Source of the DNA: Lentisphaerae bacterium GWF2_57_35
GTDB taxonomy: Bacteria > Verrucomicrobiota > Kiritimatiellia > CAIQIC01 > GWF2-57-35
Length of the DNA stretch: 64,000 nt
Reading direction: 5' to 3'
Assembly (NCBI GenBank): GCA_001804865.1
Contig: MHBK01000015.1
Span: forward strand, 1 to 64,000
Positions 8,437-16,118 of the stretch are shown piece after piece. The notes beneath the pieces were generated by a model. The model was not told the origin of the DNA. It did no database searches and worked only from the letters and a program-made list of their open reading frames with translations. A program made the translations under genes and the position numbers. Each line of letters opens with the position of its first letter. The stretch's first letter is position 1.

Positions 8437-8751
8437 TTAGATTTCATAGTCCGGCGTGGAGAGGCACTTTCGTTCCCTCAGGAGGTTCCGAACCGCTTCT
8501 TCGTCTTCCGTTGTCAAATCGGGCTTCACGGGCAAGTGCGACAGGGGATGGTTGATCGTTCCCCATGAAATATGCGCCCACCATCGTTCGTGAAAGTAGT
8601 ACAGCACAAACCGCAGGGAGTGGAAAATGGTGGTGATCCAGGTGGTTTCCTTCCAATTGCGCGTGAACGCATAGGAAATGACGCCCAGAATCACGAAGCC
8701 GGTGATGCGCCAGGAGGTGGATTTTACCCAACTTCTCAAACGAGTTTCCAT
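8437..8751 (-). CDS. DUF2061 small membrane protein
   Basis: A 104-residue protein of the DUF2061 type (STSWRITGFVILGVISYAFT, then TTIFHSLRFVLYYFHERWW). It has two short hydrophobic segments, so it is probably an inner-membrane protein. DUF2061 genes commonly accompany cysN/cysC in sulfate assimilation, and here it lies 15 bases downstream of cysN; its biochemical role is unknown. The last 25 residues are unusual. EEAVRNLLRERKCL...PDYEI closely parallels the end of the neighbouring Cys[20 protein letters not shown]. This suggests that a terminal segment was duplicated or that both tails bind the same partner. Confidence 0.85.
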   Translation of the reverse strand: METRLRSWVKSTSWRITGFVILGVISYAFTRNWKETTWITTIFHSLRFVLYYFHERWWAHISWGTINHPLSHLPVKPDLTTEDEEAVRNLLRERKCLSTPDYEI

Positions 8752-8766
8752 GTTGCTCTCTCTTTT

Positions 8767-10578
8767 CTAAATCTGGTAATCCAGAATCACTTTTTTCTCC
8801 ATGAGCAGTTTCCGCACCGCTTCGACGCCGGTTTCCGGATCCGTCCCGGCCGGCAGCGTCAGGTGCGCCGGAATAGACGCATCCGCCGTCCCGCCCAGCC
8901 GGACGACGAGAATCTCATGGGGGCTGTTCAGCAGCTCCAGCGTTCGTACGTCATACTCGTCCGCATTGGAAAGCGACGTAATAAAGATCTGCCCGGAGTC
9001 GGTGAGGAGGCGCGCCAATTCCCCCAGCCGGCGGACCTGCTCGTCGCGCATGTCCGCGCGAAGCCGGATGTCGGCATCGAGCCCCCGGGCCACGTTGGCC
9101 GATCGCGCGCAGTACGCCTTGAAGCCCGAGCGAAACAGCGCCTGCTCGATGCTCCCGGCAAGGGTCGCGAGGGCGCCGGCATCCTCGCCCGTCAACAACA
9201 CAAATTTCGATGCATGCCCGTACATTTCCGCCCGGTCGGCGGCCGTCACGCGGCCGCCTTCCCAGGCAAATTCCCGCGCCTGCACATGCTGCGAAACCGT
9301 GGACTCGCTGTCGTCCAACTTCTCCAAGGCGATGCCCGCCCCGGCGATCTCGTAGTCGTCCACGACCACGAACCGGCCCGTATGAAGCACCTGGCCGACC
9401 TGATCGAACGCCACGGGGCGATACGCCTCCAGAACGCACTCGGCCACATCATGGCGATCCACCTGTTGCTTGGAATGCTCCGAAACGAAATCGGCGGCAT
9501 CCAGCACGCTGAGCACCTCGACCAGCTTGAGCGACCCTTGCGCGGCCCCGATCTTCAGCTTGTAGGTTTTCCCCTGAATCATGGGGGCGCGACCCATCCA
9601 GAAAAGGTTCGCCCGAAAGCGGCGGCCGACGATCGGCGGGGGCTGGTCGTCGCGCGCCATGAGTTCGCCGGGCCGGACATAGAGCTGCGTCGCCAGCGTG
9701 AAACCTGCGGCATCCCCGGCGGAGGCCCCGGAACGCGGCGCGGCGTGGAAGGCCTCGACCGACCGGATGCTGGAGCGCTTGCCTGAAGGATAAAAGCTCA
9801 CCTCGTCGCCCACCCGCACGCTCCCCGTCAAAACCGTTCCTGCAAAAATCCGCCGGTCGTCGCCGCCTTCCGTGAACTTATAGATGTCTTGAACCGGAAA
9901 GCGGAACGGGAGTTCCCGCAACGAGGCCGGCCGTTCCAGCGCGTCGAGTTGTTCCAACACGGTGGGTCCTTCATACCAGGGCATTTCGGTTTTCCCGTCG
10001 AGCGCGACGTTAAGCCCTTTCATGGCGCTGATCGGGATGAACCGAATCGGATGAATGTCGAGGCGACGAAGGAAGCTTTCGTATTCGGCGCACAAACGGT
10101 CGAACGCTCCGCGGTCGTAGCCCGCCAGGTCCATCTTGTTCACCAACACGCAAATCTGCCGGATTCCCAACATGGACATGATGTAGCCGTGTCGGCGCGA
10201 GTTTTCCTGAATGCCCTCGCCGGCATCGATGAGCAGGAACGCCGCTTCGGCCCGGGCGGCGCCTGTGATCATGTTTTTCAGGAACTCGATGTGCCCGGGC
10301 GCGTCGATGAGGATGTAGCGACGGCGCGCGGTCTTGAAGAAGCAGCGGGCCGTGTCGATCGTGATGCCCTGGGATTGCTCATCCTTCAAGGCATCGAGCA
10401 GAAACGCGTATTCGAACGGCTTCGCGTTCCGGGCGCAGGTGGCGCGCACTTGCTCCAGCTTGCCCTGGGGCAGCGCATTCGTATCGGCCATCAACCGGCC
10501 AATGAGGGTGCTCTTGCCATGATCGACGTGACCCACCACCACGACGTTCATCTGTTCCAGTTCTTCCTGCTTGTTCAT
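8767..10578 (-). CDS. cysN: Sulfate adenylyltransferase GTPase subunit with degenerate APS-kinase domain
   Basis: The regulatory GTPase of ATP sulfurylase, working with CysD to make adenosine 5'-phosphosulfate. Residues 1 to about 430 are EF-Tu-like, with the P-loop [19 protein letters not shown] and NKMD. The rest looks like an APS kinase of the CysNC type ([36 protein letters not shown], then IFITSLSN). Its Walker A motif, normally GLSGSGKS, reads GEDAGALA, so phosphoryl transfer is unlikely. Such dead kinase domains are known as allosteric modules in some ATP sulfurylases. The downstream reductase is of the Fe-S type that can use APS directly, so an active kinase would not be needed. The gene lies 50 bases downstream of cysD. 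Confidence 0.93.
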   Translation of the reverse strand: MNKQEELEQMNVVVVGHVDHGKSTLIGRLMADTNALPQGKLEQVRATCARNAKPFEYAFLLDALKDEQSQGITIDTARCFFKTARRRYILIDAPGHIEFLKNMITGAARAEAAFLLIDAGEGIQENSRRHGYIMSMLGIRQICVLVNKMDLAGYDRGAFDRLCAEYESFLRRLDIHPIRFIPISAMKGLNVALDGKTEMPWYEGPTVLEQLDALERPASLRELPFRFPVQDIYKFTEGGDDRRIFAGTVLTGSVRVGDEVSFYPSGKRSSIRSVEAFHAAPRSGASAGDAAGFTLATQLYVRPGELMARDDQPPPIVGRRFRANLFWMGRAPMIQGKTYKLKIGAAQGSLKLVEVLSVLDAADFVSEHSKQQVDRHDVAECVLEAYRPVAFDQVGQVLHTGRFVVVDDYEIAGAGIALEKLDDSESTVSQHVQAREFAWEGGRVTAADRAEMYGHASKFVLLTGEDAGALATLAGSIEQALFRSGFKAYCARSANVARGLDADIRLRADMRDEQVRRLGELARLLTDSGQIFITSLSNADEYDVRTLELLNSPHEILVVRLGGTADASIPAHLTLPAGTDPETGVEAVRKLLMEKKVILDYQI

Positions 10579-10628
10579 GCGTCATTCCTTGGTCGTTCGC
10601 TGATTTTGCATGCGTCTTCGCCCGGGGA

Positions 10629-11540
10629 TCACATGTATCCCGAACGGCGCAGAGTCTCGAGGCCGCCGCCGTCTTCCTTGTCTTGCGCCCTGCCGGAACG
10701 CTCGGACACATTGGAAAACTTGCCGGTCTTCAGTTCCGCAATAATGTCGGCCACCCCCTTGGCCGTGGACTCGACCGGCTGAGTGCAGGGAGCGCAGCCC
10801 AGCGATCGATACCGCCGACCCTCTCCCTGATCGAAGTACAGCGAGGTCACGGGAATTTCTTCCCGCCCGATGTACTCCCAGATGTCCAGCTCGGTCCAAT
10901 CCAGCAGAGGATGGATGCGAACATGCGTGCCCGGAGCAAAATCGGTCTTGTACTGATGCCACAACTCGGGCGGCTGATCGCTTGTGTTCCAGTCGCTATC
11001 CCGATCGCGGGGCGAGAAATATCTCTCCTTGGAGCGGCTGCCCTCCTCGTCGGCCCGGGCGCCCACGATCACGCCGGTGAACGCCTCCCCATGCGTTTCC
11101 TCTACATAGCCGCCGATCGCGTGGTCATAACGCTTGCGGGGCCACTCGCTGGAAAGCGTGCACTTCAACGCCTCGGTCTTGAGCGCCTTGCAGCATTCGA
11201 GCCGGGTCAGGCCCCCGTTCGGAAAGGCTCTCTTTTCGGACAGCGCGCGCACGTTCTGTCCCACGATCATGTTCAGGCGCCATTTCCGGACCATCTCGTC
11301 GCGGTAGCGGATCATCTCGGGAATCTTGTAGCTGGTGTCGATGTGTAGAAGCGGAAAAGGCACATGGCCGAAAAATGCCTTTCGCGCCAGCCATAGCAGC
11401 ACCGTGCTGTCCTTGCCGACCGACCACAACATGACCAGACTCTTAAACTCGCGATAGGCCTCCCGAAAGAGGTGGACGCTCTGGGCTTCAAGACGGTCCA
11501 GCGTGGACGCGGACGGTTCTCTGTTTTCCATCGTATTCAT
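10629..11540 (-). CDS. cysD: Sulfate adenylyltransferase subunit 2
   Basis: The catalytic ATP sulfurylase subunit, an adenine-nucleotide alpha-hydrolase-fold enzyme. It is recognised by [19 protein letters not shown], the PP-loop-like [33 protein letters not shown] and [16 protein letters not shown]. The length of 303 residues is typical. The open frame runs further upstream, but the ATG at 11540 overlaps the cysH stop as ATGA and has GAGGAG upstream. The extra N-terminal residues of the longer frame look like antisense-type arginine-rich sequence. It forms a coupled unit with cysH and cysN. Confidence 0.95.
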   Translation of the reverse strand: MNTMENREPSASTLDRLEAQSVHLFREAYREFKSLVMLWSVGKDSTVLLWLARKAFFGHVPFPLLHIDTSYKIPEMIRYRDEMVRKWRLNMIVGQNVRALSEKRAFPNGGLTRLECCKALKTEALKCTLSSEWPRKRYDHAIGGYVEETHGEAFTGVIVGARADEEGSRSKERYFSPRDRDSDWNTSDQPPELWHQYKTDFAPGTHVRIHPLLDWTELDIWEYIGREEIPVTSLYFDQGEGRRYRSLGCAPCTQPVESTAKGVADIIAELKTGKFSNVSERSGRAQDKEDGGGLETLRRSGYM

Positions 11541-12265
11541 GGCGTCTGATCGCTCCTCAAATTCAGCCTGTTGTTCACGTGAAGTCCGCACTCTTTGTGC
11601 TCCGGCGATTCCCACCACCACCGGCCGGCGCGCGGATCTTCGCCGGGCGCGATCGGGCGGGTGCAGCACGCGCATCCGATCGACGCATAGCCGCAATCGA
11701 AAAGGCGGTTATAGGGCAGCCGGCGCTGGTGCGTGTAGTCGCGCACCTGCCGATCCGTCCAATAGGCCAAAGGATTGATCTTGACGAGGCCCCCGCGCCC
11801 CTCGTCGAGTTCGATTTGCCGAAGCTCCCGCCTGGATTCCGCCTCGTCCTGGCGCAAGCCGGTGATCCAAGCGCGAAGCCCCTGCAAGGCTCGGCCCAGC
11901 GGCTCCACTTTGCGAATGCGGCAGCAATGCCGGCGCGCCTCCAGACTCTCCCGGAAGGAATACACCCCCTGCTCGCGCGTCAGCAACTCGACGGCGGCCC
12001 GATCGGGAAAATACCAGTCGACGTGTATTTTGAAATGGCGTTCCGCCTCCGCCGCGCACTGAAACGTCTCCTCCGGCAAACGACCCGTGTCGAGGGAGAA
12101 AACCCGAATATCGGGCCGGATGCGCGTCATCATGTCGATCAGCACGGTATGTTCAAAGCTGGCCGCGAACGCGATGTCCGGATAGAATTCTGCCAGCGCC
12201 CATCGCAAAACGTCTTCCGGTTCGCCGGTTCCGCTGTATCCAAGATTTTCGGCCTGTCGATTCAT
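11537..12265 (-). CDS. cysH: APS reductase of the Fe-S type (CysH family)
   Basis: Reduces adenylyl sulfate to sulfite. It has the CysH signature CGLH near the C-terminus with the catalytic cysteine (C226). It also has a cysteine pair C114-C115 and C198-xx-C201, the CC...CxxC arrangement that binds a [4Fe-4S] cluster in enzymes using APS rather than [15 protein letters not shown] is the usual substrate-binding stretch. This fits the dead APS-kinase domain of CysN. The gene is 69 bases downstream of cysK, and its TGA overlaps the cysD ATG. Confidence 0.94.
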   Translation of the reverse strand: MNRQAENLGYSGTGEPEDVLRWALAEFYPDIAFAASFEHTVLIDMMTRIRPDIRVFSLDTGRLPEETFQCAAEAERHFKIHVDWYFPDRAAVELLTREQGVYSFRESLEARRHCCRIRKVEPLGRALQGLRAWITGLRQDEAESRRELRQIELDEGRGGLVKINPLAYWTDRQVRDYTHQRRLPYNRLFDCGYASIGCACCTRPIAPGEDPRAGRWWWESPEHKECGLHVNNRLNLRSDQTP

Positions 12266-12334
12266 GAGCCCTCCTGATATCCGATCGTTGATCCCCGATT
12301 TGAAACTCGTTGCACGGACGGGTTGCGCCCCGCG

Positions 12335-13288
12335 CTAGATTCCCTCGAACAGCACCGTGGACATATACCGTTCTCCGGCGTCCGGCAAAACCACGACCAG
12401 GGTTTTCCCCGCGAACTCGTCCTGGCGTGCAAGTCGCGCCGCCACGGCAACCGCCGCGCCGGAGGAAATGCCGCTGAGCAGCCCTTCTTCGAGACTCAAC
12501 CGTCGAGCGAACTCCACCGCCTCCATGCTGTCCACCAATTCGACGCGATCCACGAGCGACAGGTCGAGCGTGTCGGGAATGAAGCCGGCGCCGAGACCTT
12601 GAATCTGGTGCGGCCCCGGCTTTAATTCCCGGCCGGCCAGCGTCTGGGTAATGACCGGACTCTCGCTGGGCTCTACGGCAACCGAAACGATGGCCTTGCC
12701 CTGCGTTTTCTTGATGTAACGCGTAATGCCGGTAATCGTTCCCCCTGTGCCCACGCCGGAGATCAAAACGTCTATCTGGCCCGCCGTATCGCGCCAGATT
12801 TCAGGGCCGGTCGTCTTCTCGTGAATTGCTGGGTTGGCTGGATTCTTGAATTGCTGGGGCATGAAATAGCGTGTCGGGTTGGACTCAACCAACTTCTCGG
12901 CGCGTGCTATGGCGCCCTTCATGCCCTCATGGGCCGGCGTCAGAATGAAGCTGGCGCCGAATGCGGCCAACACCCGACGACGCTCGACGCTCATGGTTTC
13001 GGGCATCGTAAGCGTGAGCTTGTACCCCCGCGCCGCCGCGACATAGCCCAATGCAATGCCGGTGTTGCCGCTCGTTGGTTCCACAATCTCGATCCCAGGC
13101 TTTAACAGGCCGCGTTGCTCGGCATCCCATATCATCGCCGCCCCAATCCGGCACTTCACCGAATAAGAAGGATTGCGGCCCTCAACCTTCGCAAGCACTC
13201 GGGCTTTAGCCCCATGAATGATCCGATTTAACTGCACTAATGGCGTATTGCCTATGGATTCCGAATTATCCTTGTATATGCGCGACAT
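12335..13288 (-). CDS. cysK: Cysteine synthase A (O-acetylserine sulfhydrylase)
   Basis: Makes cysteine from O-acetylserine and sulfide with PLP. It shows [36 protein letters not shown] with the PLP lysine, [31 protein letters not shown], and [11 protein letters not shown]. The cysteine after the PLP lysine (SVKCRIGA) and the surrounding wording closely resemble gamma-proteobacterial CysK, so transfer is possible. A strong AAGGAGG precedes the ATG. It is the first enzyme gene after the Rrf2 regulator, and a 6-3-6 dyad lies in its leader. Confidence 0.95.
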   Translation of the reverse strand: MSRIYKDNSESIGNTPLVQLNRIIHGAKARVLAKVEGRNPSYSVKCRIGAAMIWDAEQRGLLKPGIEIVEPTSGNTGIALGYVAAARGYKLTLTMPETMSVERRRVLAAFGASFILTPAHEGMKGAIARAEKLVESNPTRYFMPQQFKNPANPAIHEKTTGPEIWRDTAGQIDVLISGVGTGGTITGITRYIKKTQGKAIVSVAVEPSESPVITQTLAGRELKPGPHQIQGLGAGFIPDTLDLSLVDRVELVDSMEAVEFARRLSLEEGLLSGISSGAAVAVAARLARQDEFAGKTLVVVLPDAGERYMSTVLFEGI

Positions 13289-13300
13289 TTTTTCCTCCTT

Positions 13301-13315
13301 ATATTATCTTAATAT
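13301..13315. promoter_or_regulatory. Dyad ATATTA-TCT-TAATAT upstream of cysK
   Basis: A perfect 6-3-6 inverted repeat lies in the 60-base gap between the Rrf2-type gene and cysK, only a few bases upstream of the cysK ribosome binding site. It could be an operator for the neighbouring Rrf2 protein, which would then control the sulfur operon separately from its own promoter. The dyad is clear; its role is inferred from position. Confidence 0.4.
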
Positions 13316-13348
13316 CGACTGATCTATCGTAGTTTTAGCGTAAAAAAA

Positions 13349-13798
13349 CTAAATCACATAGCTCGGGGCGCCTCTCAGCATCGCGTCGCTCTCCCTCTTC
13401 AGCAATTGCGAAAAAGCCGTCGAATCCAAGGTTTGATCGATCGCCGACTGCACTTTCCGCCAAGTTGGCAGGAACACGCAGTTTTCCTGTAACGGGCAGT
13501 TGGCCGCCTTGGCTTCTTCCACACACACCACGGCACGAATCGGACCGTCAATCAGCCTTACAACCTCCCCAACCGTAATATCTTTGGCATCCTTGCCCAG
13601 CTTGTACCCCCCGCTTCGTCCACGCTGCGCTTCCAAAATGCCGCTTTTCCGAAGCTGATTCAGGATCCCTTCCAGATACCGCTGCGGAACTTGTTGAGCT
13701 CTCGCTATGTCCCCGATCGTCATGACCCCTCCATGCCTCGACCGAGCGATCTCATACACAGCCCGAAGCGCATATTGACATTTGGTTGAGATAAGCAT
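13349..13798 (-). CDS. Rrf2-family transcriptional regulator (CymR/IscR-like)
   Basis: A 149-residue winged-helix regulator starting MLISTKCQYALRAVYEIARS, the standard Rrf2 opening. It continues with a DNA-binding helix (IGDIARAQQVPQRYLEGILNQLRKSGIL) and the wing RGRSGGYKL. Cysteines C92, C101 and C107 sit where IscR-type proteins bind an Fe-S cluster, although the spacing differs from IscR. The open frame could begin earlier, but only the ATG at 13798 gives the family N-terminus. As the promoter-proximal gene of the sulfate operon it probably senses cysteine or Fe-S status and represses the operon, as CymR does. No Shine-Dalgarno sequence is visible, and the promoter elements lie so close that the transcript may be leaderless. 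Confidence 0.88.
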   Translation of the reverse strand: MLISTKCQYALRAVYEIARSRHGGVMTIGDIARAQQVPQRYLEGILNQLRKSGILEAQRGRSGGYKLGKDAKDITVGEVVRLIDGPIRAVVCVEEAKAANCPLQENCVFLPTWRKVQSAIDQTLDSTAFSQLLKRESDAMLRGAPSYVI

Positions 13799-13834
13799 GG
13801 AGATAAGAATATGCATAATACTACAGTATGTCAA
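13799..13834 (-). promoter_or_regulatory. Probable promoter and operator of the Rrf2-cys operon
   Basis: On the minus strand, TTGACA (13829-13834) is followed 17 bases later by TATTCT (13806-13811), a good sigma-70-type pair. The -10 ends seven bases before the ATG, so transcription would start at or beside the initiation codon. Between the two boxes lies a perfect dyad, ATACT-GT-AGTAT (13818-13829), a reasonable autoregulatory site for the Rrf2 protein. Confidence 0.55.
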
Positions 13835-14052
13835 TCGACTTTTTGGATTATATCCATTTAATGAACCAAAACGTCCGTCCGGTTGCCGCTTGATGCGGCC
13901 TGAAGCTTCAGGGTCTTGAGTCACGTTTCCAATCTTCCATAAAATTATCCGCTAAAATATACAAAGGCCCTTATAGTAGATAATAACTGGCTTTATTTGC
14001 TGCTATTTGCAAATATGCGCACGTTTTCGTCTAAGTTTGGAGGTTAACTAAT

Positions 14053-14493
14053 ATGCCGAATATACTATCAGCTCTTAAACAGGAAATTCAGCGGCTGGCC
14101 CGCAAAGAAGTTCGTGCGGCCTTTTTACCGCTTAAAAAGGAAATCGCCGGCTTAAAGCACACCGTGCGCGAACTGCGTCAGCAAACCCAGCTCTTGGAAA
14201 AGCAGACCCGCACCATGAGCAAGACGTCCGGCATGGCGCCTCAACGCGAGGACGACCAGGAGGCCCGTCGGGTTCGCATTACCTCCAAGGGCATGAAATC
14301 GCTGCGCCGGAAATTGAAGCTGACCCAAGCGGAATTCGCTCAATTGCTGGGCGTGTCGGGCCAGTCGGTTTGGCAGTGGGAAAAGAAAACCGGCGCCGTC
14401 CGTCTGCGCAATCGAACCCGGCAAGCCTTGATGGAAATCCGTGATCTGGGCGCACGGGAAGTCCGCCAGCGCCTGGAACAGCCCAAGAGCTGA
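14053..14493 (+). CDS. XRE-type helix-turn-helix protein with coiled-coil N-terminus
   Basis: A 146-residue protein, divergent from the sulfate operon. Residues 1 to about 60 are highly charged and heptad-like (LKQEIQRLARKEV, LKHTVRELRQQTQLLEKQTRTM), predicting a coiled coil. Residues about 80-130 are an XRE-like DNA-binding domain (MKSLRRKLKLTQAEFAQLLGVS, then GQSVWQWEKKTG). GGAGG lies ahead of the ATG. It probably binds DNA as an oligomer. Nothing links it to sulfur metabolism except position, and its targets are unknown. Confidence 0.8.
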   Translation: MPNILSALKQEIQRLARKEVRAAFLPLKKEIAGLKHTVRELRQQTQLLEKQTRTMSKTSGMAPQREDDQEARRVRITSKGMKSLRRKLKLTQAEFAQLLGVSGQSVWQWEKKTGAVRLRNRTRQALMEIRDLGAREVRQRLEQPKS

Positions 14494-14651
14494 CAAGAGT
14501 CTGGCCCCACGGATGGCAAAGCGTCCCACGGATCATCAAGTCTGAGACTTAAAGGTATGCCACCGTCCAGAATCTGAGTCCGCGTTGTGCCCACCTACAC
14601 CCCGGGGCGAGGTCGCCCCAGCTCCAATAAAAAACAACTACCGCAATGTAT

Positions 14652-14680
14652 CCCCCATGTCCGCTTTAGCGGCATGGGGG
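14652..14680. repeat. Perfect small hairpin CCCCCATG...CATGGGGG
   Basis: An 8-base arm (14652-14659) pairs with 14673-14680, enclosing CCGC-TTTA-GCGG, which itself pairs. The whole forms a near-continuous 12-bp stem with a TTTA loop. It lies about 160 bases downstream of the XRE gene and just before a large inverted repeat. No T-run follows, so a simple intrinsic terminator is unlikely. Confidence 0.5.
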
Positions 14681-14686
14681 TGCTAT

Positions 14687-14884
14687 CGCTTGGCCCTTCG
14701 ACCCGCTCAGGCCAGGGCGCATGGGGCAAAACGGGGGCGCGTCAGTTGGGTTTGGCTGCAAGGCGGTGAAAGCCGGGCAGGACTCTTGTCCGCCCGGCTT
14801 TCACCAACGCAGCAGACGAACCCAAATGGCGCGCCCCCGTTTTGCCCCATGAAGCCCGGCCTGAGCGGGTCGAAGGGCCAAGCG
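14687..14884. repeat. 198-bp interrupted inverted repeat element
   Basis: The outer 27 bases at each end (14687-14713 and 14858-14884) are perfect inverted copies. Inner matching blocks follow: GCATGGGGCAAAACGGGGGCGC against its complement near 14827-14851, and GGTGAAAGCCGGGC against GCCCGGCTTTCACC at the centre (14766-14805). The gap between the XRE gene and the glycosyltransferase (14,494-14,942) holds no convincing gene. A transcript here would fold into a long imperfect hairpin. It may be a miniature mobile element or a structured RNA. Confidence 0.65.
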
Positions 14885-14942
14885 GAACTTGCGCTGGAGT
14901 GCAAAGCCTCACAAAAAGAAACCAGGAGGCAAAAGACCGATC

Positions 14943-16118
14943 TTAGAGCCCAAGACCAAGACGGCGAAGCGTAGAGGCCAGGCTTTCAAAGCGGCGTTCG
15001 AGCGTGTGATCCCGCAGAAATCGGGCGCGGCCCGCGGCGGCAATCTGTCGGCGCTCGTGGTCGTGTTCCAGGTAATAGGCCGCCTTATCGCGGGCTTCTT
15101 CATAGGTCTTGAAAAGCACGATTTCGCGTCCGTCCTCATACAACGCGGCCATGTCGTCGCTATGGAGCGCAAGCTGAAAAGCGCCGCAGGCCGGGATCTC
15201 GAAGGACCTCATGTTGACGCCGTCGCTGAGCGTGCGAGACATGTTTAGGCAAACCCGGGCGGAGGCCAGCCGGCTGCCCAAGTCCGGCCCGAACGCGCAG
15301 GTCCCGTGAAAACGAACGCCCGGAACGAGATGAGGCGTCCAGCCGGGCGCCTCGCCCCAAAGATCCAAGCCCAGCGGGGCCAGCGTCTGTACGAGCCGGC
15401 TTCTCATGCGAATGTCGACCTCGTGATAGAGCAGATAATTGACGAAAAAATCCAGGGCTCGATCGATGCCGCCAGCGAGGTAACTCCGGTCCGGCACGGG
15501 GGCCGTCTCGAAAAAGCGCGGCATCCTAGCCGTCACATAATCCAGGAAGAAGAGCCGCAAGTCGTGAGCGGGCCGCCGGACAACCTCCTCCAGAAAATTG
15601 TCCATCGCCTCCAGGCCGCAAGCCGGAGACAGGCCCTGCTTCAAACAAGCCGCCTTGTACGAAGCGTACGGCGAAGCGCTCAGGGAATAGCAGTTGCCGA
15701 TCCAGGCGATGCCGCCAGCCGAGGCCGCCCCGTTTCCGGCGGAGGGCAGCAAGGTCTTCTCGTCGGTGGAAGCCGGCAGATAAAACACATTTCGATAGCC
15801 GGCGGCCTTGAACCGCTCCGCATCGGAGCGGGCAAACTGAAACATGATCGTATAATCGGAAGCCCAGGCAGGATTGAGCAGGGAGTAATTGACCAGCGCA
15901 TCCCAAACCCAGCAGACATAAGGCTTGCGGAGATCCCGGGCGAGCCGCGCCAGCTCCGGACTGAAATTCATGCTGAAGATCAGATCGCCCAGCCGGTCGA
16001 CCGAACCCTGCGCCGGCAGGGGAATCACGGTGTGGCCGAGGCGCTGGAAATGGTCCGTCGCCCACCGGCGAAAATCGTTGTAGAACCCCTCCCCGGTTTG
16101 CCACATGGATACGATCAT
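14943..16118 (-). CDS. CgeB-like glycosyltransferase
   Basis: A 391-residue GT-B-type protein. The N-terminal half has a domain like that of CgeB-type proteins (MIVSMWQTGEGFYNDFRRW, then YVCWVWDALVNYSLLNP). The C-terminal half has a nucleotide-sugar-binding region (SRTLSDGVNMRSFEIPACGAFQL, then YEDGREIVLFKTYEEARDKAAYYL). The start at 16118 was chosen because its ATG overlaps the asparagine synthase stop as ATGA; the longer upstream frame is antisense shadow. It is the last gene of the operon carrying sialic-acid synthesis genes and a Maf-like protein, so it probably adds sugar to flagellin or surface glycan. Donor and acceptor are unknown. Confidence 0.82.
   Translation of the reverse strand: MIVSMWQTGEGFYNDFRRWATDHFQRLGHTVIPLPAQGSVDRLGDLIFSMNFSPELARLARDLRKPYVCWVWDALVNYSLLNPAWASDYTIMFQFARSDAERFKAAGYRNVFYLPASTDEKTLLPSAGNGAASAGGIAWIGNCYSLSASPYASYKAACLKQGLSPACGLEAMDNFLEEVVRRPAHDLRLFFLDYVTARMPRFFETAPVPDRSYLAGGIDRALDFFVNYLLYHEVDIRMRSRLVQTLAPLGLDLWGEAPGWTPHLVPGVRFHGTCAFGPDLGSRLASARVCLNMSRTLSDGVNMRSFEIPACGAFQLALHSDDMAALYEDGREIVLFKTYEEARDKAAYYLEHDHERRQIAAAGRARFLRDHTLERRFESLASTLRRLGLGL

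Noticed and set aside
10000..10578. Translation factor EF-Tu
   Set aside because: The GTPase motifs match, but the sequence, the cysD neighbour and the APS-kinase-like tail identify CysN.
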